From Streptomyces monomycini (GTDB taxonomy: Bacteria > Actinomycetota > Actinomycetes > Streptomycetales > Streptomycetaceae): a stretch of DNA of 64,000 bases. The stretch lies in contig NZ_JAFIQY010000004.1 in assembly GCF_022271435.1 (NCBI RefSeq), forward strand, positions 62,001 to 126,000. Direction: 5' to 3'. The translations under genes were made by a program, and so were the position numbers. The notes under the pieces were generated by a model. The model was not told the DNA's origin. It did no database searches and saw only the letters and a program-made list of their open reading frames with translations. Shown here piece by piece: positions 25,467 to 33,615 of this stretch (position 1 is the first letter of the stretch; every line of letters begins with the position of its first letter).

Positions 25467-26657
25467 TCAGTGGCGCCAGTGGCGCTTCGTGTACGTGTTC
25501 AGGCGTGCCCGGATGTCGGCCGGGGGCAGGAAGTGGGCCCATCGTTCGGGGTATTCGGCCGGGGGCGGCATTCCCGGGTCGTCGTCCTCGTCGCCGTCGT
25601 CGTCCTCCTCGTCGTCCGGCTGTGGGTCGCCGGTGAGGGCGGCCTCCCCGGAGGCGGCCGTGGCGCCGAGGCCGACGGCGGCCAGGGCGGAGCGCTGGGC
25701 CGCGGCCACCTCGCGGGCCCGGCGCTCCTTCTCGGCGCGGCCGGCGGCGGTGGCGACCGAGGGCCACACCCGGTCGAGGGCGGCGTTCATGGCCGCGCCG
25801 ACCAGGACCGCGAAGGCGGAGACGCCGATCCAGAGGAGGACGGCGACGGGTGCGGCCAGGGAGCCGTAGATGGTGGGGCCCTCGACGGTCTGGGTGAGGT
25901 AGACGCGCAGCAGGAGGCTGCCCAGGACCCACATGGCGAGGGCGACGACCGCGCCGGGGATGTCCTCGCGCCAGGGTGAGCGTACGGGGACGGACACGTG
26001 GTAAAGGGTCGTGAGGAAGGCGACGGAGAGGATGAGGACGACCGGCCAGTACAGGACGCGGATGGCGGTCTCGCTCGCCGGCATCCAGCTGACGACGGTG
26101 TCCGGGCCGACCACCATCAGCGGCAGCGCGACCGCGCCGACGACCAGTGCGGCCAGGTAGAGGACGAAGGCCAGCAGCCGGGTGCGGACGATGCCGCGCC
26201 GCCCGTCCAGCCCGTACATGATCGTGATGGTGTCGACGAAGACGTTGACCGCGCGGGAGCCGGACCACAGGGCGATGGCGAAGCCGAGGGAGATGACGTC
26301 CGGGCGGCGGCCGGTGAAGATGTCGTCGAGCAGCGGCCGGGCGATCTCGTTGACGCCCTTGCTGGACAGCAGCGTGTCGGACGCGCTGAGGATGTTCTCG
26401 CGGATGTGGTCGATGGTCTCCTGGCCGATCCACGGCTCCATGTAGCCCAGCAGGCCGATGAAGCCGAGGAGCAGCGGCGGCAGCGACAGCAGGCAGAAGA
26501 ACGCCGCCTCGGCGGCGAGCCCGGTGACGCGGTACTCCATGCAGGAGTTGACGGTGTCCTTCAGCAGCAGCCAGGCGAGGCGGCGTTTGGAGACGTTCCG
26601 GTACAGGACCCGGGCCCTGTGCAGACGGCCGGACGGCCGCTGCGCTGCTTCTTTCAC
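25467..26657 (-). CDS. YihY/virulence factor BrkB family membrane protein
   Basis: A 396-aa protein with about six membrane helices and the YihY features AAEAAFFCLLSLPPLLLGFI, GSRAVNVFVDTITIMYG and TIYGSLAAPVAVLLWI. The family is uncharacterised despite older RNase BN naming. The GTG at 26657 is set by a strong AAGGAGG eight bases upstream, so much of the upstream open frame is not used. The C-terminal ~80 residues are cytosolic, with an acidic stretch DDEEDDDGDEDDD. It starts only 27 bases from the divergent acyl-CoA dehydrogenase gene. Confidence 0.88.
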   Translation of the reverse strand: MKEAAQRPSGRLHRARVLYRNVSKRRLAWLLLKDTVNSCMEYRVTGLAAEAAFFCLLSLPPLLLGFIGLLGYMEPWIGQETIDHIRENILSASDTLLSSKGVNEIARPLLDDIFTGRRPDVISLGFAIALWSGSRAVNVFVDTITIMYGLDGRRGIVRTRLLAFVLYLAALVVGAVALPLMVVGPDTVVSWMPASETAIRVLYWPVVLILSVAFLTTLYHVSVPVRSPWREDIPGAVVALAMWVLGSLLLRVYLTQTVEGPTIYGSLAAPVAVLLWIGVSAFAVLVGAAMNAALDRVWPSVATAAGRAEKERRAREVAAAQRSALAAVGLGATAASGEAALTGDPQPDDEEDDDGDEDDDPGMPPPAEYPERWAHFLPPADIRARLNTYTKRHWRH

Positions 26658-26684
26658 TGGCTGCACCTCCTTACCGTATCTGCC

Positions 26685-28355
26685 ATGGCAGTCACCACTC
26701 ATACGGTCACGAACCAGCCTCCGCCGCTGGTCGGGTACGACGTCTTCACGGCGGACGCGGCGCTCACCGAGGGCGTCGCGCGGCACGTCCCGGCCGCTCT
26801 CCGGGACGAGGTGCGAGAGGAACTGGGCGAGCTGGGCCGCGCGGCGGGTTCCGCCCACGCGCAGCGCTGGGGCGCGCAGGCCGACGGCAATCCACCCGTC
26901 CTGCGTACCCACGACCGTTACGGCCACCGGGTGGACGAGGTGGAATTCCACCCGGCGTGGCACCGGCTGCTGGGGCACGCCGTCTCCTCCGGGCTCACCG
27001 ACGCCTGGTCACGGCCGGCCGGGCACGTCCGGCGTACGGCGGGGTTCCTGGTGTGGACGCAGGCCGAGTCGGGCCACGGCTGTCCGCTGTCGATGACCCA
27101 CGCGGCGGTGCCGGCGCTGCGGGCCGACCCGGCGCTGGCGGCGGAGTGGGAGCCGCTGCTGACCTCGCGGGTGTACGAGGCGGGGCTGCGGCCGGTGGCG
27201 GAGAAGCCGGGCGCGCTGGCCGGGATGGCGATGACGGAGAAGCAGGGGGGTAGTGATGTGCGGGCGACCACGACGGTCGCGGAGCCCCTGTCCGGCGACG
27301 GGGAGTACGTGCTGACGGGGCACAAGTGGTTCTGCTCGGCGCCGATGTCGGACGCGTTCCTGGTGCTGGCGCGGACGTCGGGGGACGCGGCGCGGCGGGC
27401 GGACGGGGACGGGCTCTCCTGTTTCCTGCTGCCGCGGGTGCTGCCGGACGGCAGCCGCAACTCCTTCCGCATCCAGCGGCTCAAGGACAAGCTCGGCAAC
27501 CGCGCGAACGCGTCGGCCGAGGTCGAGTTCGACGGCACGACCTGGGCGCGGCGGGTCGGCGAAGAGGGGCGCGGTGTCGCGACGATCATCGAGATGGTCG
27601 CGGCGACCCGGCTGGACTGCGTGACGGGCTCGGCGGCGGTGATGCGGCAGGCGGTGGCCCAGGCGCTGCACCACACCACGTACCGGGAGGCGTTCGGCAA
27701 GCCGCTCGCCGGGCAGCCGCTGATGCGCAACGTCCTCGCGGACCTGGCGCTGGAGTCGGAGGCGGCGACGGCGCTGGCGCTGCGGCTCGCCGCGGCGTAC
27801 GACGCGGACACCGACCAGGAGCGGCATTTCCTGCGGCTGGCGGTGCCCGCGGCCAAGTTCTGGGTGACCAAGCGCTGCACTCCGGTGGCCGCCGAGGCGC
27901 TGGAGTGCCTGGGCGGCAACGGTTACGTGGAGGAGTCCGGCATGCCGCGGCTGCTGCGCGAGTCGCCGCTGAACTCCGTCTGGGAGGGATCGGGCAACGT
28001 CCAGGCCCTGGACCTGCTGCGGGCGCTGCGCCGCGAACCGGCGGCGCTGCACGCGTTCCTGACGGAGATCGGGACGGCCCGGGGCGCCGACCACCGGCTG
28101 GACGGCGCGATCAAGGGACTGCTGACCGAACTGGCCGACCTGGAGGGCATCGAGGCCCGCGCCCGGCGGCTGGCGGAGCGGCTGGCGCTGGTCCTCCAAG
28201 GCTCCCTGCTCGTACGGTACGCGCCGCCCGAGGTCGCCGACGCGTTCTGCGCCTCACGTCTGGGCACCGACCACGGCACGTCCTTCGGCACCCTGCCGCA
28301 CACCCTCGCGCTGGGCGCGATCGTGGAGCGGGCGCGGCCGGTGGTGGAGCGGTGA
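26685..28355 (+). CDS. AidB-like acyl-CoA dehydrogenase family protein
   Basis: A 556-aa flavoprotein of the AidB type. Features are MTEKQGGSDVRATTT, GHKWFCSAPMSDAFLVLART, KLGNRANASAEVEF, AFGKPLAGQPLMRN, and ECLGGNGYVEESGMPRLLRE with LNSVWEGSGNVQALD. AidB proteins are acyl-CoA-dehydrogenase homologues linked to alkylation stress in E. coli and can bind DNA through a C-terminal domain. The ATG at 26685 lacks a clear ribosome site. The 27-base divergent spacing leaves no room for a promoter between the genes, so its promoter must lie inside the YihY gene. Confidence 0.85.
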   Translation: MAVTTHTVTNQPPPLVGYDVFTADAALTEGVARHVPAALRDEVREELGELGRAAGSAHAQRWGAQADGNPPVLRTHDRYGHRVDEVEFHPAWHRLLGHAVSSGLTDAWSRPAGHVRRTAGFLVWTQAESGHGCPLSMTHAAVPALRADPALAAEWEPLLTSRVYEAGLRPVAEKPGALAGMAMTEKQGGSDVRATTTVAEPLSGDGEYVLTGHKWFCSAPMSDAFLVLARTSGDAARRADGDGLSCFLLPRVLPDGSRNSFRIQRLKDKLGNRANASAEVEFDGTTWARRVGEEGRGVATIIEMVAATRLDCVTGSAAVMRQAVAQALHHTTYREAFGKPLAGQPLMRNVLADLALESEAATALALRLAAAYDADTDQERHFLRLAVPAAKFWVTKRCTPVAAEALECLGGNGYVEESGMPRLLRESPLNSVWEGSGNVQALDLLRALRREPAALHAFLTEIGTARGADHRLDGAIKGLLTELADLEGIEARARRLAERLALVLQGSLLVRYAPPEVADAFCASRLGTDHGTSFGTLPHTLALGAIVERARPVVER

Positions 28356-28384
28356 GGTGTCCGGGGCGGGCGCGGTGAGGTACG

Positions 28385-28508
28385 CGGTGGCGGGCCCGGA
28401 TCCCTCAGGAGGGGGGTCGGGGTCCGGGGCCCGCCACCGTGTGGGCGGGGAGCGGTGCCGCGCCGACCCGGCGCCGCTCCCCGGTCTCGGACCGGTCCTC
28501 AGGACCGG
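28385..28508 (+). terminator. three consecutive hairpins after the AidB-like gene
   Basis: Hairpin 1 pairs 28385-28397 with 28427-28439 (13 bp perfect). Hairpin 2 pairs 28447-28460 with 28469-28482 (14 bp, one G-T pair, 8-base loop). Hairpin 3 pairs 28492-28498 with 28502-28508 (7 bp, 3-base loop). They begin 29 bases after the stop, so the first is a likely terminator without a U-run. The rest of the gap to 28796 holds a palindromic operator candidate and no supported gene. Confidence 0.6.
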
Positions 28509-28701
28509 CCCGCGAGGTCTGTCGCCGCCCGTCGCCGCGGCGGCCCGTACGGGGCGGCCGCGGCGCGGCGGCTGCCGGCGGCGCGGGCGCCGGGAGCGGC
28601 GGCCGCGGCGGCACGAGGAGTTCCGCTCACCATGACGCTGCCCCCTCTCGCCCTGCCGGTCACCCTGCTCGCCGCCGTCATAGGCCACAACAGTTGCAGC
28701 C

Positions 28702-28711
28702 GGTTGCAACC
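28702..28711. promoter_or_regulatory. palindrome GGTTGCAACC, operator candidate
   Basis: A perfect 10-bp palindrome follows a half copy (AGTTGCAGCC at 28692-28701) and precedes TTGACG (28714-28719), which could be a -35. The site is ~85 bases upstream of the GAF regulator start, so autoregulation is plausible but not shown. Confidence 0.35.
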
Positions 28712-28796
28712 AATTGACGCAATACCGCGTTCGGAGCGGCCCGGTGACGGCACCATGGGCGGCAACCCACGGACAGTGCACGACGGAGAGAAGAGC

Positions 28797-30077
28797 GTGA
28801 GCGACAGACCGAGCGACATGGGCATCTGGTCGGCCCAGGAGGTGCGCGAGACGACGCGGCGGCTCGCCTCGCTCCGTGAGGCCGCGCTCTGCGGCGGCCG
28901 GACGGCCGCCGCGCCCCGTGCCGTGATCTGCGAGTCCTGGCGCCGGGCGCTGGACCGCGGCGTCGACCCGGACCGGGACCGGCGCGAACGGCCGCTGACC
29001 GTCGAGGAGCTGGAGCACCGGCGGCACAGCTCCCGGCTCGCGTCGCTGCTGCCGCTGTTCAACAGCGGTCTGCTGCCGGCCGTCGAGGCCGCCCAGCAGA
29101 TCATGGTCGTCACGGACGCCGAGGGCCGGGTGCTGTGGCGGGAGGGCTGCGCGCCGGTCCGGCGGATGGCCGACCGGCACGGCTTCGACAAGGGCGCGGA
29201 CTGGACCGAGGAGGTCGTCGGCACCAACGCCATAGGCACCGCGCTGGTGGCCCGCCGCCCGGTCCTGGTGCACTCCGCCGAGCACTTCGTCCGTACCCAC
29301 CACACGTGGACCTGCGCGGCGGCGCCGCTGCGCGATCCGCGCGACGGGCGGCTGCTGGGCATCGTGGACGTGAGCGGCCCGGCGTACACCTTCCACCCCA
29401 GCACGCTGTCGCTGGTCTCCGCGGTGGCCCAGCTCGCGGAGAGTGAGCTGCGCGAACGGCACCACGGGGCGCTGGACCGGCTGCGGGCGAGCGCCGCGCC
29501 CGTACTGGCCCGGCTCGGCGGACAGGCGCTGGCCGTCGACAAGGACGGCTGGACCGCGGCGGTCACCGGGCTGGCGCCACCGGACCGGGTCGCCCTGCCC
29601 AAGTCCCCGGAGGCCGGGCCGCTGTGGCTGCCGCGCTACGGGATGTGCACGCTGGAGCCGCTGCCCGGCGGCTGGCTGATCCGCGTCGGCGCGCCGCAGG
29701 GCGAGGAGCCACGGACCAGCCGGGTGCTGCTGGACCTCGGCAGCCGCACCCGGCCGGCGGTGACGGTCACCGGCCCGGCGGGCAGCTGGACGCACGAGCT
29801 GAGTCCGCGCCACGCGGAGGTGCTGTTCGTGCTGGCGCACCGGCCGGAGGGGCGCAGTGCGGCCGACCTGGCGCAGGATCTCTTCGGAGACCGCGCCCGG
29901 ACGGTGACGGTACGGGCCGAGCTGTCCCGGTTGCGCCGTCACCTCGCGAGTGTGCTGGCGCACCGTCCGTACCGGTTCGCCGACGGGGTGGACGTGGAGC
30001 TGCGGCTGCCGCCGAGCCCGGTGGACCTGCTGCCGCACTCGACGGCTCCGGCGGTGATGGCGGCACGGCACGCGTGA
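28797..30077 (+). CDS. GAF-domain transcriptional regulator
   Basis: A 426-aa regulator. A GAF domain covers ~70-215 (QQIMVVTDAEGRVLWREGCA, DWTEEVVGTNAIGTALVARR, HTWTCAAAPLRDPRDGRLLG), like the sensory part of AcoR-type activators. The C-terminus (~320-400) is a winged-helix region, SPRHAEVLFVLAHRPEGRSA with AELSRLRRHL, in place of the sigma-54 AAA domain. The frame extends upstream, but GTG at 28797 with GGAGAG is the best start. Streptomyces homologues often sit near catabolic or aldehyde dehydrogenase genes; here its target is unclear. Confidence 0.83.
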   Translation: MSDRPSDMGIWSAQEVRETTRRLASLREAALCGGRTAAAPRAVICESWRRALDRGVDPDRDRRERPLTVEELEHRRHSSRLASLLPLFNSGLLPAVEAAQQIMVVTDAEGRVLWREGCAPVRRMADRHGFDKGADWTEEVVGTNAIGTALVARRPVLVHSAEHFVRTHHTWTCAAAPLRDPRDGRLLGIVDVSGPAYTFHPSTLSLVSAVAQLAESELRERHHGALDRLRASAAPVLARLGGQALAVDKDGWTAAVTGLAPPDRVALPKSPEAGPLWLPRYGMCTLEPLPGGWLIRVGAPQGEEPRTSRVLLDLGSRTRPAVTVTGPAGSWTHELSPRHAEVLFVLAHRPEGRSAADLAQDLFGDRARTVTVRAELSRLRRHLASVLAHRPYRFADGVDVELRLPPSPVDLLPHSTAPAVMAARHA

Positions 30078-30294
30078 CGTGCCAGGGCGCGGGCGCTCAC
30101 CACGCCCGCTCCGTACGCTTCGTGAATGCGGCGCGGTCCCACTCACCCCGCAGGTACCCTGGCACCGCTTCGAACCTCAGCTCCCCAGAAGAACGTCGCA
30201 GAACGGGAGCAGCCCACGCCACAGCGCGCGTGCGGCCAGGCGAGCGGGCGACACGACCTCTCGTGCCCGAACCCGCCCTCCTGGAGGACCTGTC

Positions 30295-30625
30295 GTGTCC
30301 ACCGGCCTCGGCCTGCCTGTCGGCGACCCCGCATCCCTGCCGACCGGGGCCCGGCGTGCCGACGCCGTCCCGTTCCGCAGCATCGCGCTGCTCGACCGGC
30401 TGGCGTACGACACCCCGGAACCCCTGATCACCCTGGCCGGCGCCACCACCCGCGTACGGCTGCGGACCGAGGTGCTGCTCGCGCCGCTGCACCGCACCGC
30501 GCTGCTCGCCAAGCAGGCTGCCGCCCTCGACGTGCTCTCCGACTCGACGAAGCCTGGCGCGAGGCACGTGCGTACTACGGCCCGTTCGAGTACGCCGATC
30601 ACGTCGTAACCGGCTGCTCACCACG
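30295..30625 (+). pseudogene. decayed LLM-class flavin-dependent oxidoreductase
   Basis: From a GTG at 30295 with a GGAGG site the frame reads STGLGLPVGDPASLP, IALLDRLAYDTPEPLITLAG, TTRVRLRTEVLLAPLHRTAL and LLAKQAAALDVLS. This is the first ~80 residues of an LLM-class (F420 or FMN) oxidoreductase, normally ~290 aa. It then runs to an early stop at 30609. In the next frame RLDEAWREARAYYGPFEYADHVV resembles the C-terminal part of the same family, so most of the gene is deleted and the ends are joined out of frame. The preceding gap 30078-30294 shows nothing else. Confidence 0.65.
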
Positions 30626-30670
30626 GAACGCGGCAGCCGTACGGCCGCGGCCCTGTGATGTGCTGCCCCC

Positions 30671-31237
30671 ATGACGCTCACCGTGACCACCTGGCACCTC
30701 GAACAGACCGCGCCCGACGACCTCACCCCCGCCACCGCTCCCCCGGCGGAGCAGCGGATACGGATTGCCCGTGCGGAGGTGGCCTCGCCGGAGTTCAGCC
30801 GGTTCCTCTACACGTCCGTCGGCGGGGACATCACCTGGACCGACCGGCTGGGCTGGTCGTACGGGCAGTGGGAGGAGTTCCTCGGGCGGCCCGGCGTGGA
30901 GACGTGGGTGGCGTACGAGCGGGACACGCCGGCCGGGTTCGTGGAGCTGGACGCACAGGCCGAAGGGGCCGTCGAGATCAGCTACTTCGGGCTGCTGCCG
31001 GCGTTCCGGGGGCGGCGGATCGGCGGGCACCTGCTGACGTACGGGACGGCGCGGGCCTGGGACCTGGACCGGCGGTGGCCGGAGCGGGAGAAGACGCGCC
31101 GGGTGTGGGTGCACACGTGCAGCAAGGACGGGCCGTACGCGCTGGACAACTACCGGCGCCGCGGGTTCCGGGTGTACGCGACCGAGGAGACCGAAGAGGC
31201 GGAGGTGCCCACTCCGGGGCCGTGGCCGGGCGCCTGA
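30671..31237 (+). CDS. GNAT-family N-acetyltransferase
   Basis: A 188-aa acetyltransferase. The acetyl-CoA loop is in ISYFGLLPAFRGRRIGGHLL at about 98-117 (R-x-x-R/G-x-G type), followed by VWVHTCSKDGPYALDNYRRR and GFRVY. The ATG at 30671 has no clear ribosome site. The gene is followed by a hairpin at 31301-31323. The acyl acceptor is unknown. Confidence 0.85.
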   Translation: MTLTVTTWHLEQTAPDDLTPATAPPAEQRIRIARAEVASPEFSRFLYTSVGGDITWTDRLGWSYGQWEEFLGRPGVETWVAYERDTPAGFVELDAQAEGAVEISYFGLLPAFRGRRIGGHLLTYGTARAWDLDRRWPEREKTRRVWVHTCSKDGPYALDNYRRRGFRVYATEETEEAEVPTPGPWPGA

Positions 31238-31300
31238 CCGTGGGCAGCCGAGGACGGGCGGTCATTTCTGTCGATATGCCGTAAAACGGGAGGGCGGGGG

Positions 31301-31323
31301 CCACGGAACCCGCCCTTCCGTGG
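31301..31323 (+). terminator. hairpin terminator after the acetyltransferase gene
   Basis: CCACGGAA (31301-31308) pairs with TTCCGTGG (31316-31323) around a 7-base loop CCCGCCC. The loop itself can instead pair with AGGGCGGG just upstream, giving two mutually exclusive structures. It separates the acetyltransferase from the sulfur operon leader. Confidence 0.5.
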
Positions 31324-31420
31324 CGTGACCGGCACCACGGCTTCTCGGTATGCGGGACACTCTTGTCCATATTCTGGAAGACGGTGGACTGGCCCAAGAG
31401 CGCCATGACACGCTTCCGTC

Positions 31421-31504
31421 ATGTCTACAGCTGGAATTGCCTTGGTGAGTCGGCGGCACGTCGACCTCGGCCGCCTGTCCAGCGCCATCTGTCCGGCGGG
31501 CTGA
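31421..31504 (+). CDS. sulfur-operon leader peptide (27 aa)
   Basis: The ORF encodes a 27-aa peptide whose end is VSRRHVDLGRLSSAICPAG. The core SRRHVDLxRxSSAIC is the pattern of the short actinobacterial leader peptides found before sulfur and cysteine genes. The ATG at 31421 and the GTG at 31445 are both possible starts; neither has a strong ribosome site. It lies ~200 bases before the sulfite reductase start. A single cysteine codon near the end fits control by ribosome stalling when Cys-tRNA is scarce, which is inference. The remaining part of 31238-31708 shows only a terminator hairpin. Confidence 0.72.
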   Translation: MSTAGIALVSRRHVDLGRLSSAICPAG

Positions 31505-31708
31505 CAGTCTCAGCAACATCGCAGTCACGTCGCCTTTTCGCCGTCCCCATCGTCGCGGACGCGCGGGCACCCTGATCCGATCTGCCCCGGGCATCCCTGT
31601 ACCCAGCACCTCGCGCCACTCCGCGCCGAGGCGCGTCTTGGCAGGTCACGGCGGGGTTGCCGCTGCCCGCTCCCGCCCTCACCGAGCCGCCCAGAAGGAC
31701 ATACCGCC

Positions 31709-33406
31709 ATGGCCGCCACCCCCGAACGCACCGGTTCCGCCACGACCCGCCGCAAGGCCGGACGCCATCGCGGTGAGGGCCAGTGGGCCGTAGGTCACTT
31801 CACTCCGCTGAACGGCAACGAGCAGTTCAAGAAGGACGACGACGGTCTCAATGTGCGGACACGCATTGAGACGATCTACGCCAAGCGCGGTTTCGACTCG
31901 ATCGACCCCAGCGACCTGCGCGGCCGGATGCGCTGGTGGGGCCTGTACACCCAGCGCAAGCCCGGGATCGACGGCGGCAAGACCGCGGTCCTGGAGCCGG
32001 AGGAGCTGGACGACACCCACTTCATGCTGCGGGTCCGGGTCGACGGCGGACGGCTGAGCGTCGCGCAGCTGCGGGCCATCGGCGAGGTCTCCCAGGAGTA
32101 CGCGCGCGGCACCGCGGACATCACCGACCGGCAGAACATCCAGCTGCACTGGATCCGTATCGAGGACGTCCCGGCGATCTGGGAGAAGCTGGAGTCCGTC
32201 GGCCTGTCGACGACCGAGGCGTGCGGCGACTGCCCCCGTGTCATCATCGGCTCGCCGGTCGCCGGCATCGCGGCCGACGAGATCATCGACGGCTCGCCCG
32301 CGATCGCGGAGATCGAACGGCGCTACATCGGCAGCAAGGAATTCTCCAACCTGCCGCGGAAGTTCAAGACCGCGATCTCCGGCTCGCCCGTGCAGGACGT
32401 GGTGCACGAGATCAACGACGTCGCGTTCGTGGGCGTCGAGCACCCCGAGCACGGCCCCGGCTTCGACCTGTGGGTGGGCGGCGGTCTGTCCACCAACCCG
32501 CGGCTCGGCGAACGGCTGGGCGCGTGGGTGCCGTTGGACGACGTGCCCGAGACATGGGCCGGTGTCGTGGGGATCTTCCGTGACTACGGCTACCGGCGGC
32601 TGCGCAACCGCGCCCGGCTGAAGTTCCTGATGGCGGACTGGGGCCCGGAGAAGTTCCGCGAGGTACTGGAGAACGAGTACCTGAAGCGGAAGCTGGCCGA
32701 CGGCCCGGCGCCCGCCGAGCCCAGCTCGCGCTGGCGCGACCACGTGGGCGTGCACCGCCAGCAGGACGGCCGGTTCTACGTGGGCTTCGCGCCGCGCGTC
32801 GGCCGGGTGGACGGCGCCACCCTCGTCAAGGTCGCCGAACTGGCGGCGGCGCACGGCTCGGACCGGCTGAACACCACCGTCGAGCAGAAGATGATCATTC
32901 TCGATGTGACCGAGGACCAGGTCGAGCCGCTGGTCGCGGGGCTGGAGGCGCTGGACTTCCAGGTCCGGCCCTCGCCCTTCAGGCGCGGCACGATGGCCTG
33001 CACCGGCATCGAGTTCTGCAAGCTGGCGATCGTCGAGACCAAGGCGCGCGGCGCCTCGCTCATCGACGAGCTGGAGCGCCGGATGCCGGACTTCGAGGAG
33101 CCGCTCAGCATCAACATCAACGGCTGCCCGAACGCCTGCGCCCGCATCCAGACCGCGGACATCGGTCTCAAGGGCCAGCTGGTGCTGGACGCCGACGGCA
33201 ACCAGGTCGAGGGCTACCAGGTGCACCTGGGCGGCGCGCTCGGCCTCCAGGCGGGTTTCGGCCGCAAGGTCCGTGGTCTGAAGGTCACGGCCGACGAGCT
33301 GCCCGACTACGTCGAGCGGGTGCTGACCCGGTTCCAGGAGCAGCGCGAGGAGGGCGAGCGGTTCGCCACCTGGGCCGCCCGCGCGGAAGAGGGTGCGCTG
33401 AAGTGA
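31709..33406 (+). CDS. siroheme nitrite/sulfite reductase
   Basis: A 565-aa ferredoxin-type siroheme reductase. The four cysteines that bind the coupled [4Fe-4S]/siroheme centre are C431-x5-C437 (ACTGIEFC) and C473-x3-C477 (GCPNAC). Context with cysH, cysC, cysD and cysN shows that the substrate is sulfite, reduced by six electrons to sulfide for cysteine synthesis. The ATG at 31709 follows AGAAGGA. Its stop overlaps the next start as GTGA. A sirohydrochlorin-chelatase-like gene lies at the operon end, which fits the siroheme need. Confidence 0.93.
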   Translation: MAATPERTGSATTRRKAGRHRGEGQWAVGHFTPLNGNEQFKKDDDGLNVRTRIETIYAKRGFDSIDPSDLRGRMRWWGLYTQRKPGIDGGKTAVLEPEELDDTHFMLRVRVDGGRLSVAQLRAIGEVSQEYARGTADITDRQNIQLHWIRIEDVPAIWEKLESVGLSTTEACGDCPRVIIGSPVAGIAADEIIDGSPAIAEIERRYIGSKEFSNLPRKFKTAISGSPVQDVVHEINDVAFVGVEHPEHGPGFDLWVGGGLSTNPRLGERLGAWVPLDDVPETWAGVVGIFRDYGYRRLRNRARLKFLMADWGPEKFREVLENEYLKRKLADGPAPAEPSSRWRDHVGVHRQQDGRFYVGFAPRVGRVDGATLVKVAELAAAHGSDRLNTTVEQKMIILDVTEDQVEPLVAGLEALDFQVRPSPFRRGTMACTGIEFCKLAIVETKARGASLIDELERRMPDFEEPLSININGCPNACARIQTADIGLKGQLVLDADGNQVEGYQVHLGGALGLQAGFGRKVRGLKVTADELPDYVERVLTRFQEQREEGERFATWAARAEEGALK

Positions 33407-33615
33407 GCGGGCGGGCCGCGCCGTTCTACTGCCCGTACTGCGGGGACGAGGACCTGCGCCCGTCCGAGGAAGGGACCGCCGCGGGTGAAAGAGGGACTTG
33501 GGAATGCGGGGCGTGCAACCGGGCGTTCCGGCTCTCGTTCCTCGGACTGCTGGCCAAGGGCGTCACCGCCCCGGCCCGGCAGCACGACAACCGCCAAGGG
33601 GGCAGCAGCACATGA
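33403..33615 (+). CDS. small zinc-ribbon-like protein of the sulfur operon
   Basis: A 70-aa protein with two cysteine pairs, CPYC at residues ~10-13 and CGAC at ~36-39, as in a zinc ribbon. GTG at 33403 overlaps the sulfite reductase stop and its own stop overlaps the cysH start (33612-33615), so it is embedded in a fully coupled string. Small proteins in this position are common in Streptomyces sulfur operons. A redox or assembly role for the reductase is possible but unproven. Confidence 0.72.
   Translation: MSGRAAPFYCPYCGDEDLRPSEEGTAAGERGTWECGACNRAFRLSFLGLLAKGVTAPARQHDNRQGGSST

Noticed and set aside
30097..30735. Minus-strand 212-codon frame
   Set aside because: It is antisense to the LLM remnant, whose plus-strand sequence matches a real family; the minus frame has no recognisable domain.
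31709..33406. Assignment of the siroheme reductase as an assimilatory nitrite reductase
   Set aside because: All neighbours belong to sulfate activation and reduction, and no nitrate genes are present, so sulfite is the better substrate.
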